A DNA stretch of 64,000 nt. Source: Puniceibacterium sp. IMCC21224 (lineage in GTDB: Bacteria > Pseudomonadota > Alphaproteobacteria > Rhodobacterales > Rhodobacteraceae). The first letter of the stretch is position 1, and each line of letters opens with the position of its first letter. A program made the position numbers and the translations under genes. Shown here one piece after another: positions 41,014-51,010 of this stretch. The stretch spans positions 1,488,001 to 1,552,000 of the forward strand of contig NZ_LDPY01000001.1 of assembly GCF_001038505.1 (NCBI RefSeq), given 5' to 3'. The notes under the pieces were generated by a model. That model did not search any database, was not told the DNA's origin, and was given only the letters and a program-made list of their open reading frames with translations.

Positions 41014-41961
41014 ATGCCCAAGTTTGCCACCCAGGTCCTGGGGACCAATTCCGAGGCAGTTGGGCAGGCGGCAACGATGCTGCGTGGCGGCGGTCTTGTC
41101 GCCTTTCCGACCGAGACGGTGTATGGTCTGGGCGCCGATGCAACGCAGGATCACGCAGTGGCGCGGATCTTTGAGGCGAAGGGCCGCCCGAGCTTTAACC
41201 CCTTGATTGTGCACGTGGCCGAGGTGTCGGCGTTAAAACATCTGGTGCAATGGTCCGACGCGGCGCAGGCCGTGGCGGACGCGTTCTGGCCTGGGCCGCT
41301 GACGCTGGTTCTGCCGCTGCGCGCGGGGGCGGCTATCTCCAAACTTGTGACGGCGGGATTGCCCACTCTGGCGGTGCGCATTCCGGCGCATCCTGTGGCG
41401 CGGGCGTTCCTGGCGTCGTTTGGCGGGCCGGTCGCGGCCCCCTCGGCCAACCGGTCGGGACAGATGAGCCCGACCCGGGCGGCGCATGTGACTGCGGATC
41501 TGTCGGGCCGGATCGAGGCGGTGGTTGATGGCGGGCGCTGCGGTGTCGGTCTGGAATCTACGATCCTCGGGCTGGCAGGGGTCCCGACGCTGTTGCGCCC
41601 GGGGGCAGTGACCGAGGACGCGCTCGCGCGGGTTCTGGGCCGGGCGGTGGCGCAGCGGCAAGACACCGAAACGCTGAGTGCGCCGGGGCAGATGCTGTCG
41701 CATTACGCCCCCGCTGCGGGGGTGCGTCTGAACGCGCTCGACTGGCGCGAGGACGAGGCGCGTCTGGGGTTCGGTGCGGTCGATTGCGATCTGAACCTGT
41801 CGGAAACAGGGGACCTGACCGAAGCGGCGGCCAACCTGTTTGAATATCTGCACCAGCTCGATGCGCGCGGCGCGCCTGTCATCGCGGTGTCGCCCGTGCC
41901 GCATCGCGGGCTGGGTGTTGCGATCAACGACCGGCTGTCGCGGGCGGCAGCACCGCGCTAA
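41014..41961 (+). CDS. L-threonylcarbamoyladenylate synthase (Sua5 type)
   Basis: A 315-residue two-domain Sua5: YrdC domain ~1-200 (GLVAFPTETVYGLG, AKGRPSFNPLIVHV, APSANRSGQMSPT, CGVGLESTILGL) and a C-terminal Rossmann-like Sua5 domain. It makes threonylcarbamoyl-AMP for the universal t6A37 tRNA modification. Length separates it from the short TsaC form. It is divergent from the acyl-CoA dehydrogenase gene and converges on yqgE. Confidence 0.94.
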   Translation: MPKFATQVLGTNSEAVGQAATMLRGGGLVAFPTETVYGLGADATQDHAVARIFEAKGRPSFNPLIVHVAEVSALKHLVQWSDAAQAVADAFWPGPLTLVLPLRAGAAISKLVTAGLPTLAVRIPAHPVARAFLASFGGPVAAPSANRSGQMSPTRAAHVTADLSGRIEAVVDGGRCGVGLESTILGLAGVPTLLRPGAVTEDALARVLGRAVAQRQDTETLSAPGQMLSHYAPAAGVRLNALDWREDEARLGFGAVDCDLNLSETGDLTEAAANLFEYLHQLDARGAPVIAVSPVPHRGLGVAINDRLSRAAAPR

Positions 41962-41965
41962 CGCA

Positions 41966-41982
41966 GATGTCGGCAAAGTTCA
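41966..41982 (+). repeat. 17-bp intergenic repeat, copy 2
   Basis: Exact second copy of GATGTCGGCAAAGTTCA (first at 18019-18035), same orientation, in the 33-base gap between the convergent sua5 and yqgE genes, starting five bases after the sua5 stop. Confidence 0.45.
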
Positions 41983-41994
41983 AAGATGCTTGCG

Positions 41995-42558
41995 TCAGGC
42001 GCGACCGCCCTCGGAGGAAAGGTTCAGCGCGCTGACACCCAGCGATTCGAGCGAGGCCTGCCACTTGGCGTCGTTGGTCTGGTCAAACACCAGATCGGGC
42101 GAGGCGTCGCAGACCAGCCAGCCATTCTGAGCAAGCTCGCTTTCCAGTTGCCCCGGCCCCCAGCCGGCATAGCCCAGTAGCATAAGCCGCTGTTGCGGGC
42201 CGGTGCCCCGGGCAATGTCTTCGAGCACGTCAAGCGTGGCGGTCATGCGGAACTCTGCGTCGACCTCAAGCGTCGTCACCACCGATTCGTAATCCGAGGT
42301 GTGCAGAACAAAACCGCGCCCGGGTTCGACCGGTCCACCAAAATGGACCTGCTGGTGCGACAAATCCGCAGAGGGTTCGATCGACAGCTGTGTCAGCAGG
42401 TCGTTCAAGTCGAGCCCGTCGGCAGGTTTGTTGACGATCAGGCCCATCGCGCCTTCGTCGGAATGGGCGCACATGAAGATGACCGAGCGTTCGAACCGTG
42501 GGTCGCCCATACTGGGCATGGCGATCAGCATCTTGCCGGTCAGATCGGTTGTGCTCAT
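41995..42558 (-). CDS. YqgE/AlgH family protein
   Basis: A 187-residue single-domain protein of the UPF0301 family: [72 protein letters not shown] and NGWLVCDA are all hallmark segments. Function is unsettled; linked in some bacteria to alginate regulation. The ATG at 42558 has AAAGGCGGG upstream; an in-frame longer start lacks support. Confidence 0.92.
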   Translation of the reverse strand: MSTTDLTGKMLIAMPSMGDPRFERSVIFMCAHSDEGAMGLIVNKPADGLDLNDLLTQLSIEPSADLSHQQVHFGGPVEPGRGFVLHTSDYESVVTTLEVDAEFRMTATLDVLEDIARGTGPQQRLMLLGYAGWGPGQLESELAQNGWLVCDASPDLVFDQTNDAKWQASLESLGVSALNLSSEGGRA

Positions 42559-42739
42559 TGCTGCGCCCGCCTTTCTTTGGGTCCGGATCCTTGCGTCCTG
42601 GGTCTGGTTCAACATGGCCCCACCAGATGGCAGGTGCAAGTCCGCCCCCGTTGGAAACCGATGTGGCGGGTCCGCTGCACACGGCAGGATCGCCGCAACG
42701 TGACTTGGCAAGGTGGCGGAAAACCGCCATTCCGGCTGT

Positions 42740-43558
42740 ATGAGACATATCAGGTTACTTTCGCTGGCGCTCTGCGCTGTGGTGCTGGGCGCTGTTCCCG
42801 GTGCGGATATGGCGCGGGCAGACGAGTTCGACAGCGGACTGCGCGCCGAATTACGGCCCGGCTGGCGGCTTGCCGATGGCAGCCACATGGCGGCGCTGCA
42901 TCTGACGCTGGCACCCGGTTGGAAGACCTACTGGCGCGCGCCGGGGGATGCGGGCATTCCGCCGCTATTCAACTGGAGCGGATCGCAGAATGCCGCCTCT
43001 GTCGGCGTGGTCTGGCCAACACCCAAGGTGTTCCATCAGGCCGGGATGCGCTCAGTTGGATATGCGGATGAGGTGGTTCTGCCGCTACGGATCGCGGCGC
43101 GGCAGGGCGGCGACATCCGGTTGCGCGGTGAGATGCAGTTGGGGGTGTGCAAGGATATCTGCCTGCCCGAGACGCTGCGGTTTGATGCCGTGCTGCCGGC
43201 GGGAACCACGCGGCCCGATCCGGTGATTGCAGCTGCCATGGCCGAAGTACCGTTTTCCGAATCCGAGGCCCGCGTTGGCACGGTGCGCTGCTCTATTGGT
43301 GCCGGTGGTGAGGGGCTGACCCTTCGGGCCGAGATTGACATGCCGACCACCGGTGGCGCTGAGGAAACCGTGGTCGAGACGGCGAACCCGCTGCTGTGGG
43401 TGGCCGAGCCAAAGACCCGCCGCGAAGGCGGCAAACTGGTGACCGAGACAAGGATGGAGCATGTCGAAGGCCGGGCCTTTGCGTTGGATCGGTCCGCTGT
43501 GCGGATCACGGTTCTGGGCGGGAAACACGCCGTCGATATTCAGGGCTGCGACGGCTGA
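42740..43558 (+). CDS. Periplasmic DsbD N-domain-like protein
   Basis: A 272-residue secreted protein with a clear signal peptide ([16 protein letters not shown], cleavage near MARADE). The mature part resembles the DsbD N-terminal immunoglobulin-like domain (PF11412): [19 protein letters not shown], then [11 protein letters not shown] with a C-x3-C pair that could be redox active. No membrane or thioredoxin domain is attached. Likely periplasmic thiol-disulfide exchange or copper handling. Its last 19 bases overlap the end of the convergent RND gene. Confidence 0.8.
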   Translation: MRHIRLLSLALCAVVLGAVPGADMARADEFDSGLRAELRPGWRLADGSHMAALHLTLAPGWKTYWRAPGDAGIPPLFNWSGSQNAASVGVVWPTPKVFHQAGMRSVGYADEVVLPLRIAARQGGDIRLRGEMQLGVCKDICLPETLRFDAVLPAGTTRPDPVIAAAMAEVPFSESEARVGTVRCSIGAGGEGLTLRAEIDMPTTGGAEETVVETANPLLWVAEPKTRREGGKLVTETRMEHVEGRAFALDRSAVRITVLGGKHAVDIQGCDG

Positions 43559-46500
43559 GTCCGGCTGCGGTGGATCAGCACCGCGATGCAGACCAGCACA
43601 TAGACTGCCAGCGTCACCACCGTGACCCCGGCAACAAAAACCAGCAGCGCCGCCTGTAAGGCGCTGATCCCCGGCACGGCCAGCCCATAGGGTAGTGCGC
43701 CGGTTGCCAGTACCCAGCCCAGTGTCGCCGCCAGCCAGACAAGCATCAACGCTCCTGCCGCCAGCATCGCCGCGCGCACGCCGCGGGCCCGGAACTTCAG
43801 ACCGTGGCGGAAGGCAGCGATCTGGCGCGCCATGTCCTGTTGCACCGCCATCAGGGCGGGCACCACCAGCAACACCAGCACCATGCCAAAGCCGAGGCCA
43901 TAGACCAGGGTGATTACCGTGGGTTTCAGAAATTGCGCATCCGCCGACCCTTCGTACAACAGCGGCGCGAGGCCCAGAACCGTGGTCAGCGTGGTCAGCA
44001 GCACCGGGCGCAACCGGTCCGATGCGCCATCGATGATCGACGGCACCAGCCCGCGTGTGGCCGCATGTTCGTCGATGGTTGTCACCAGCACGATGGAATC
44101 GTTGATGATGATGCCTGTCATGCCCAGCAGGCCGATCACCGTGAACATGCTGAGCGGAACATCCCACAGCGCATGACCCCAGATCGTGCCCACCAACCCA
44201 AATGGAATGATCGCCATCACCACCAGTGGCCGTGTCCAGCTGGCAAAGACCCAGGCTAGAACCAGATAAATGCCCAGCAGCACAAGGGTCAGCCCGGTTG
44301 TGGCGTCACTCAGGAACGCGTCCTCTTGTTCGCTCAGACCCGACAGACGGTATTCGACCTGCCGTTCTTCGGCGATTTTTGGCAGGATTTCCTGTTCTAG
44401 CACCTGCATGATCTCGGTGGCGACGGCGGGGTCATCCTCGGAAATGTCGCCGGTGACGGACAGCAGACGTATGCCGTTTTCGCGGCGCACGGTGCTGAAT
44501 CCGGTGCGACGCTCAACGCTGACCAGATCGGCCAGTGGCACATATTGCCCGGCGGCGGTGCGCAGCTGCATCCGCTCAAGGAAATCTGCTGTCAGCTCGT
44601 CCTCGGGCAGCTCAACGCGGATCGCGGCAGAGCGCGGTCCGTCGGGATAGGTCGCGGCCTCGATCCCGCCCAGCCGGTTGCGCAGCACCGACCCCAGCCC
44701 GTCGATGTCAAACCCCAGCGCCTGCCCCTGCGGCGTCAGCTCAAGGATCAATTCCTCTTTGTCGTAGGACAGGTTGTCTTCGACCGCCGAAACTTCGGGA
44801 AACCGGGCCATTGCGGTTTTCAGGTCTTCGGACGCGGCCTTGAGTACCTCGGACGAAGCGCCAGAGAACTGCACGTCTAGCGCATCACCGCCGGGCCCGT
44901 TGCGCATTCCGCGAAAGCTGACGGTTTCGGACATCGGGTGCGGGACAACCGCCTCTTGCAGCTCACCAACAAAGGCAAAACTTGAGAATGGGCGCAGGTC
45001 GGCTGCGATCAGTTCGATGGATATGGCGCCCAGCTGGTCGGCATCCTTGCTGTCGGTACCTGCCAATCCGCGACCGGCATTGCCACCAATTTCAGCGATG
45101 ACATAGGCGATGGGGTTGGTGCCGTATTCTGCCTCGTATTTTGCGCCCAATGCCTCGGTCGCGCGCTGCATTTCGCGCATCATGGCGATGGTGTCGTCGC
45201 GTGTCGCCCCCGGTGCCATGGCAAAGTTGCCGGTGACAGACGCCTGTTCGGGGGCGTTAAAGAACCGCCATTGCACGTCACCCCGGATCAGCAGCGCGAC
45301 CTGTGACGCCAACAGAACCAGCGCCCCGGCCAGCACCACGTAGCGCGCAACCACAACCCCGGCCATCAGCGGGCGGAACACAGCGTCGCGGAACCAGCGG
45401 AAGCCACGATTGAACAGCCTCGACGGCAGATCGTACCAGTGCTCTTTCGAGGAATGCGCCAGCGCCTTGGACATGTGATGTGGCAGGATCAGGAAACATT
45501 CAGCGAGCGATGCAAGCAGCACCACAATCACAGTAAACGGGATATCCTTGATCAGATCGCCGAACCGCCCGCCAACCGCCACGAGGCCGAAAAACGCGAT
45601 CACGGTGGTCAGCGTGGCGGAAAACACCGGCAACGCCATGCGCCGCGCCGCAGTTTCGGCTGCCTCGACCGGCGTAAGGCCGCGCCGCGACAGCTGGTCG
45701 GCATGTTCCCCGACTACAATCGCGTCATCCACGACGATCCCCAACGTGATGATTAGTGCAAACAGCGACATCATGTTGATCGTGATGCCAAAGGCGTACA
45801 TCAGGGCAATCGCCGCCAACATTGAGGTGGGAATGCCCGCCGCAACCCAGATGGCCGTGCGGGCGTTAAGGAACAGAAACAGCAAGCCGAGCACCAGCAC
45901 CAACCCGGTCAGGCCGTTTTCCAGCAGGATATCCAGTCGCCCGGTGATATCCTCGGCCCGCGTGCGGATCAGATCGAGCGTGACACCCTGCGGCAGCGCG
46001 GCCTGCATTTCGGCGGCAACGGCTTCGACCTGATGCTGGATACCGATGGCATCCCCCCGCGCGGTGCGGTCGACACGAACGGAAATGGCAGAGTTGTGGC
46101 CGACAAAATACGTGCGCTGACGATCGATGCCTTCGGAGCGCAGGGTGGCAACATCACCGATGGTCAGGCTGGTCCCATCGGAGTTCGAACGCAGGACAAT
46201 GCCCGCGATCTGGTCGGCGCTGCGTTTCTCGACCCCAGTGCGGACGCGGGCGTTGGCACCGCTTACGTCGCCAGCCGGGTCGGCGTCGACTTCGGCGGCG
46301 ATGGCATCGGCAATCTCGCGCATGGTGACATCGTTGGCGATCAGCTTGGCCGACGGCACTTCGACCACCACCTGCGGGGCGGCAAGGCCCCGGATGGTGG
46401 TGCGCGTCACCCCTTCGGCAAACAGCCGGACCACCAGCTCATCGGCAAGACGGGCAAGCTGTGCGGGGTCCAGTGGACCAGTGATCACTACGTCGGTCAC

Positions 46501-46932
46501 GCGATCGTACCAGACGCCGCGCCGCACTTCTGGGGTGTCAGCATCGTCGGGCAGCGAACTGACGCCATCCACCGCCTGCGCCACATCCGCCGCAGCGCGG
46601 GCCATGTCCCAGCCCGGCTCGAATTCGAGCGTGATGCTGGCGCTGCCTTCGCGCGACCGCGCCTCAGAGGTTTCGACACCTTCGACGGCCAGCAGCACCG
46701 GCTCAAGGATCTGCACAATGGCACCGTCGACATCGTCGGCCCCCGCGCCGTCCCACGAGACGCTGACAGTGATGTCGTCCACCACCACGTCAGGGAAATA
46801 CTGCGCCCGCATATTGGGCACGGCCAGTGCGCCGGCGACGATCAGGATCACCAGCAGCAGGTTGGCCATCGTCGCGTGGCGGGTAAAGTAGCTAAGGATG
46901 CCGCCCGCGCGGGCTGGAATATGTCGTGCCAT
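43540..46932 (-). CDS. Efflux RND transporter permease subunit
   Basis: A 1130-residue inner-membrane pump of the AcrB/HAE1 type, with 12 membrane helices and two large periplasmic loops. The proton-relay pair is present in ITLGIVVDDAIVVGEH, while the partner position in helix 10 reads MTGIIINDSIVLV, so the AcrB Lys940 is replaced by Asn. This is seen in a subgroup of RND pumps and may mean a different relay. It runs three bases after the adaptor gene. The stop lies inside the convergent DsbD-like gene. No outer-membrane factor gene is adjacent. Substrate unknown. Confidence 0.93.
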   Translation of the reverse strand: MARHIPARAGGILSYFTRHATMANLLLVILIVAGALAVPNMRAQYFPDVVVDDITVSVSWDGAGADDVDGAIVQILEPVLLAVEGVETSEARSREGSASITLEFEPGWDMARAAADVAQAVDGVSSLPDDADTPEVRRGVWYDRVTDVVITGPLDPAQLARLADELVVRLFAEGVTRTTIRGLAAPQVVVEVPSAKLIANDVTMREIADAIAAEVDADPAGDVSGANARVRTGVEKRSADQIAGIVLRSNSDGTSLTIGDVATLRSEGIDRQRTYFVGHNSAISVRVDRTARGDAIGIQHQVEAVAAEMQAALPQGVTLDLIRTRAEDITGRLDILLENGLTGLVLVLGLLFLFLNARTAIWVAAGIPTSMLAAIALMYAFGITINMMSLFALIITLGIVVDDAIVVGEHADQLSRRGLTPVEAAETAARRMALPVFSATLTTVIAFFGLVAVGGRFGDLIKDIPFTVIVVLLASLAECFLILPHHMSKALAHSSKEHWYDLPSRLFNRGFRWFRDAVFRPLMAGVVVARYVVLAGALVLLASQVALLIRGDVQWRFFNAPEQASVTGNFAMAPGATRDDTIAMMREMQRATEALGAKYEAEYGTNPIAYVIAEIGGNAGRGLAGTDSKDADQLGAISIELIAADLRPFSSFAFVGELQEAVVPHPMSETVSFRGMRNGPGGDALDVQFSGASSEVLKAASEDLKTAMARFPEVSAVEDNLSYDKEELILELTPQGQALGFDIDGLGSVLRNRLGGIEAATYPDGPRSAAIRVELPEDELTADFLERMQLRTAAGQYVPLADLVSVERRTGFSTVRRENGIRLLSVTGDISEDDPAVATEIMQVLEQEILPKIAEERQVEYRLSGLSEQEDAFLSDATTGLTLVLLGIYLVLAWVFASWTRPLVVMAIIPFGLVGTIWGHALWDVPLSMFTVIGLLGMTGIIINDSIVLVTTIDEHAATRGLVPSIIDGASDRLRPVLLTTLTTVLGLAPLLYEGSADAQFLKPTVITLVYGLGFGMVLVLLVVPALMAVQQDMARQIAAFRHGLKFRARGVRAAMLAAGALMLVWLAATLGWVLATGALPYGLAVPGISALQAALLVFVAGVTVVTLAVYVLVCIAVLIHRSRTQPSQP

Positions 46933-46935
46933 AGG

Positions 46936-48426
46936 TCAGCCTCCGATCCGGTCTTCGAGACGTTGCACCACCTGTGCGGGCACCGTCGTCTGCGCCAGCT
47001 GCGCCAGAATGCGCTGCTTGGCTTCGGGCGGCATACGGTTGTTGTCCTCGACAAAGGCGACAAGCTTGGCGCGCCGCGCGTCTGTCAGCTCCAGCATGTC
47101 CGGCCCGGTCGGGGCAGGGGGGGCGGCCTGGGCAACCTGTTCCGCGCTCGTGTCCCCGGCGGGGGTTAACGTGCGAACCTTGATCCCCGCGCCCAGCAGC
47201 GGTGTGCGTTCCGCCACCACATCGCGACCTGGCAGCGCATCGGCGCGGACCAGCACGTCGTCGCCCTGGCGCCGCACCAATGTGACTTGCATCGCCTCAA
47301 GCCGCTCATCCTCAGCCAGAACCAGCACAGAGCCATTGGCATCCACTGCCGTGGCGGGTAGGCGCACCACGTTTTCAACCGGGGCCTCTTGAACCGAGAC
47401 GGTGATGAAATCACCCGGCTTGAACCCCGGTGCGGCGTCCAGTCGGGCAAAGATCTGCCGTCCGGTCTGGCCCTCGCCCACCGAGGCACTGTCGCGGCTG
47501 AGCGCACCCGTAGCAACGAGATCGGTGCCGTAGACATCCAAGGTCACAGTGACCGGGGCAGGCCGCAACGTACCTGCGTCATCCAGCAGCCGCGCATACC
47601 CTTGGGTCGAAACCCGGAACGCCACTTCGAGGGCGTCGGGGTCAATCAGCATGCCCAGTTGTTCATTGGCCGAAACCAGCCGCCCCTCAACCACGCTCAC
47701 GTCGCTGAGCATTCCGTCGAAACCGGCGCGGATCGCGGTGTCATCCAGCCGCCGCTGCGCCTCTTCTACGGCCAGTTGTGACCTTGCGGTCAGGGTCTTG
47801 GCCTGATCAACGCGCGCTTCGGCCTGCGCCAGCGACTGCCGCTGGTTCAGCACTGATGCTCGGGCGTTCGAGGCGCTGAGTTCGGCGGCTTCGACGGTGG
47901 CAGCTGTGCCGACGCCGCGTGCCTCAAGGCCGAGCTGGCGTTGAAACGCCTTTTCATACAGCGCGGCCTGTTCTTCGGCAGCGGCAAGGGTATCCTGTTG
48001 CAGAGTCACGGCGCGGACGGCTTCGCGGGTTTCGGCCTCGGCATCCAACAGGTCACTGCGGACCCGTTCCAGCGCCGCCTCGGCATCCGCCGGGTCGATC
48101 TGGGCCAGAAGCTGCCCCGCAGTGACGTGGCCGCCTTCCTCAAACCCGGGGGCGAGACTGACGAGCCGACCCGTCGTGGCTGAGCGGAGTTCAAGCGTGC
48201 GGCGACTCTGGACCTGGCCAAAAGCTTCGAGAACGGGAGTTTCAGTTGTTGCCCCGGCTGTGATGACGTTGACGGCGAACACCCGTTCACGGGCTTGCGG
48301 CACACGCGGCGTATCCGACAGCCGCACCTGTACCGCATCATTTACGAGCGCCCCGGCATAGACCAGCAGCCCCAGCGTGAGAGAAACCAGAAACAAGCCT
48401 GTCAGGCTCTGGCGCAGAAACCGCAT
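46936..48426 (-). CDS. Efflux RND transporter periplasmic adaptor subunit
   Basis: A 496-residue membrane-fusion protein. N-terminal anchor (LTGLFLVSLTLGLLVYAGALV), biotinyl-lipoyl-like half (LVSLAPGFEEGGHVTAGQLLAQID), a long coiled-coil hairpin ~105-215, second lipoyl half (DDTAIRAGFDGMLSDVSVVEGRLV), beta-barrel, membrane-proximal domain. It is ~100 residues longer than usual, with an extra C-terminal helical segment (DARRAKLVAFVEDNNRMPPEAK...) after a Pro/Ala linker. Forms a pump with the adjacent RND permease; first gene of the pair. Confidence 0.92.
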   Translation of the reverse strand: MRFLRQSLTGLFLVSLTLGLLVYAGALVNDAVQVRLSDTPRVPQARERVFAVNVITAGATTETPVLEAFGQVQSRRTLELRSATTGRLVSLAPGFEEGGHVTAGQLLAQIDPADAEAALERVRSDLLDAEAETREAVRAVTLQQDTLAAAEEQAALYEKAFQRQLGLEARGVGTAATVEAAELSASNARASVLNQRQSLAQAEARVDQAKTLTARSQLAVEEAQRRLDDTAIRAGFDGMLSDVSVVEGRLVSANEQLGMLIDPDALEVAFRVSTQGYARLLDDAGTLRPAPVTVTLDVYGTDLVATGALSRDSASVGEGQTGRQIFARLDAAPGFKPGDFITVSVQEAPVENVVRLPATAVDANGSVLVLAEDERLEAMQVTLVRRQGDDVLVRADALPGRDVVAERTPLLGAGIKVRTLTPAGDTSAEQVAQAAPPAPTGPDMLELTDARRAKLVAFVEDNNRMPPEAKQRILAQLAQTTVPAQVVQRLEDRIGG

Positions 48427-48586
48427 AAACGTCCTTTCCTGCCAGAGGCGGGACCAGCTGGGTCCAATGCCTCAGGTAAGTTAAATCCGGGGTTAGCCCC
48501 TGCCAAGCAACGTCTGCGTGACGCCTTGTATTACGCGGGCGCTGCGGCACTCCGTCGCCAGGTGACATCACGACTGCGTGATCGAC

Positions 48587-49129
48587 CTATTTGCGACGCT
48601 GATGTTCGTCCAGGCGCGGCAGGATTTCGACGAAATTGCAGGGGCGATGGCGATAATCGAGCTGCTTTTCCAGAATTTCGTCCCAGGCATCGCGGCAGGC
48701 CCCGGGACTGCCGGGCAGGGCGAACAGATATGTGCCCATCGCGACGCCGCCAGTGGCGCGACTTTGAACGGCGCTGGTGCCGATCTTTTGCATGCTGACG
48801 ATGGTAAAGACGGTGCCAAAGGCGTCGATTTCTTTCTCGTAGACATCGCGGTGTGCCTCGACCGTTATATCGCGTCCGGTCAGCCCGGTGCCGCCGGTCG
48901 ATATCACGACGTCGATGCCAGGGTCGGCGCACCACGCGCGCAGCTGGTCTGCAATGTCGCCACGTTCATCACGCAGGATGCGGCGATCGGCAACCACATG
49001 TCCCGCCGCCTCGATCCGCTGCACCAGCGTGTCGCCGGACCGGTCGTCTGACAGATCGCGGGTATCACTCACGGTCAGAACGGCAATGTTCACCGCAAGA
49101 AAGTCGCGGCTGTCGTCGATGCGGCTCAT
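48587..49129 (-). CDS. moaB: Molybdenum cofactor biosynthesis protein B
   Basis: A 180-residue MoaB/MogA-fold protein. MPT-binding signature VISTGGTGLTGRDITVEA and the C-terminal FALPGSPGACRDAWDEIL are present. It adenylates molybdopterin before molybdenum insertion (Mog-like activity) in many bacteria. Its ATG follows directly on the uracil-DNA glycosylase stop (TAA ATG, no gap), so the two are co-transcribed. Other Mo-cofactor genes are at 54840-59031. Confidence 0.93.
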   Translation of the reverse strand: MSRIDDSRDFLAVNIAVLTVSDTRDLSDDRSGDTLVQRIEAAGHVVADRRILRDERGDIADQLRAWCADPGIDVVISTGGTGLTGRDITVEAHRDVYEKEIDAFGTVFTIVSMQKIGTSAVQSRATGGVAMGTYLFALPGSPGACRDAWDEILEKQLDYRHRPCNFVEILPRLDEHQRRK

Positions 49130-49924
49130 TTACCGTCCTTTGCCTTTGGGGGTGTCCTTTAGCCGCGCCTGCAATTCCAGCAGGTCGGCCCAGGCCTCGT
49201 GCTTGGCCGTCGGGGTGCGCAGCAGATAGGCGGGATGGACCATCGGCAACACTGGGCGATCATAGGCCTTGTCCCACTGGCCGCGCAGACGGGTGATGCC
49301 GCGTTTGCCCAGCACCGCCTGACACGACACATTGCCGACCACGACGAGAATATCCGGCGCAGCAAGTTCGACATGGCGTTGCAGAAACGGCTGCATCATG
49401 GCGATCTCATCAGGTTTCGGATCGCGGTTTTGTGGCGGCCGCCAGGGCAGCACATTGGTGATGTACAGCGCAGCGTCGCCCGTGCGATCACGTCCGATCC
49501 CGATGGCGGCAAACATCCGATCCAGTAACTGGCCGGCCTTGCCAACAAAGGGGCGGCCCTGCTGGTCTTCGTCCCGGCCCGGTGCCTCGCCGATAATCAT
49601 CACGCGGGCGCCGGGGGTGCCGTCGCAGAAAACCAGATTGCGCGCACCTTTTTTCAGCTCGCAATGATCATAGGCCGTCATGGCAGCGGCCAGTTCGTCC
49701 AGAGTCCGGGCTGACTGCGCGGCACGCTGCGCCTCTGCCACTGGATCATCGGTTTGGGGGCGGGCGGTGGCCGCGACGGCCGCGACCGACGCCTGCGCCG
49801 CAACCATTTCGGCGGCGGCCTCGTAGCGGTTCACCGGCGCGTCGCACATCGCCTCGGTCACGCCAAGTTCCACTTGCCATGCCAAGAGCGCGTGGGCGCT
49901 GTGCCAGTCCAGATCCGATTCCAT
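49130..49924 (-). CDS. Uracil-DNA glycosylase, family 4-like, degenerate Fe-S site
   Basis: A 264-residue family-4-type uracil-DNA glycosylase: motif 1 [20 protein letters not shown], the [13 protein letters not shown] segment and motif 2 MVHPAYLLR are intact, so uracil removal from DNA is expected. Family 4 normally binds a [4Fe-4S] cluster with four Cys; here only Cys88 clearly aligns. The other positions are Tyr85, Trp161 (WRPPQNR, usually CRPPxNR) and Met177. Cys100 and Cys201 are elsewhere. It also has a ~75-residue N-terminal extension rich in Ala. Upstream of moaB in one transcript. Confidence 0.85.
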   Translation of the reverse strand: MESDLDWHSAHALLAWQVELGVTEAMCDAPVNRYEAAAEMVAAQASVAAVAATARPQTDDPVAEAQRAAQSARTLDELAAAMTAYDHCELKKGARNLVFCDGTPGARVMIIGEAPGRDEDQQGRPFVGKAGQLLDRMFAAIGIGRDRTGDAALYITNVLPWRPPQNRDPKPDEIAMMQPFLQRHVELAAPDILVVVGNVSCQAVLGKRGITRLRGQWDKAYDRPVLPMVHPAYLLRTPTAKHEAWADLLELQARLKDTPKGKGR

Positions 49925-50059
49925 GCCGCACCCTATCCTGCCCGCCGGGCTGCGAAAAGCACTGTTGAATGGGCAACAGACCGCATCCGCCGACAGCGCG
50001 GCCTTGCCGCCTCATGCCGGGCTTTCTATAAGCGCCCTCAACAGGCAAGGAACCCGCAT

Positions 50060-51010
50060 ATGCGTTTTGATCAACGTCACCTTCTGGGCATCGAATCACT
50101 GCGCCCGGACGAAATCACCACGCTGCTCGATCTTGCCGATCGTTATGTCAAACTGAACCGCCAGCGCGAGAAACATTCCTCGGCCCTGGCCGGACTGACA
50201 CAGATCAACATGTTCTTTGAAAACTCGACCCGTACACAGGCGAGTTTTGAGCTGGCAGGCAAGCGGCTGGGCGCGGATGTAATGAACATGGCGATGCAGG
50301 CCAGTTCGATCAAAAAAGGTGAAACGCTGGTCGACACGGCGTTGTCGCTGAATGCGATGCATCCCGATCTCTTGGTGGTGCGGCACCCGCATTCCGGTGC
50401 CGTCGATCTGTTGGCGCAAAAGGTCAATTGCGCGGTGATCAATGCTGGCGACGGGCGGCACGAACACCCGACGCAGGCATTGCTGGATGCCCTCACCATC
50501 CGCCGCGCCAAGGGGCGGTTGCACCGGCTGTCAATTGCGATCTGCGGTGACATCGCCCATTCGCGTGTTGCACGGTCAAACATCCTGCTGCTTGGTAAGA
50601 TGGAGAATCGCATCCGTCTGGTCGGCCCGCCGACGCTGATGCCAGCCGGGATCAATGAATTTGGTGTCGAAGTTTATGAAGATATGAACGAAGGACTGCG
50701 AGACGTTGACGTCGTGATGATGCTACGCCTGCAAAAGGAACGCATGGACGGCGGGTTTATCCCCTCCGAGCGCGAATATTATCACCGCTACGGGCTGGAC
50801 GCGGAAAAGCTGGCGCAGGCCAAACCCGATGCAATCGTGATGCACCCGGGACCGATGAATCGCGGTGTCGAAATTGACGGCACTCTCGCCGACGACATCA
50901 ACCGGTCGGTGATTCAGGAACAGGTTGAGATGGGGGTTGCGGTGCGTATGGCGGTGATGGATCTGCTGGCGCGCAATCTACGGGCCCGCCCGCGCGAGGT
51001 GATGGCATGA
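50060..51010 (+). CDS. pyrB: Aspartate carbamoyltransferase catalytic subunit
   Basis: A 316-residue enzyme making carbamoyl-aspartate in UMP synthesis. The carbamoyl-phosphate motif [13 protein letters not shown], the [11 protein letters not shown] segment, [17 protein letters not shown] and [12 protein letters not shown] are all intact. AAGGAACC precedes the ATG. No regulatory pyrI is present; the downstream pyrC-like gene is a likely structural partner. The next possible gene starts in the stop codon (ATGA). Confidence 0.96.
   Translation: MRFDQRHLLGIESLRPDEITTLLDLADRYVKLNRQREKHSSALAGLTQINMFFENSTRTQASFELAGKRLGADVMNMAMQASSIKKGETLVDTALSLNAMHPDLLVVRHPHSGAVDLLAQKVNCAVINAGDGRHEHPTQALLDALTIRRAKGRLHRLSIAICGDIAHSRVARSNILLLGKMENRIRLVGPPTLMPAGINEFGVEVYEDMNEGLRDVDVVMMLRLQKERMDGGFIPSEREYYHRYGLDAEKLAQAKPDAIVMHPGPMNRGVEIDGTLADDINRSVIQEQVEMGVAVRMAVMDLLARNLRARPREVMA

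Noticed and set aside
43540..46932. Frameshift or fusion in the RND permease because of its length (1130 residues)
   Set aside because: The chain shows one continuous RND plan with both periplasmic halves and 12 helices; the extra length is in a C-terminal hydrophobic tail, within family variation.
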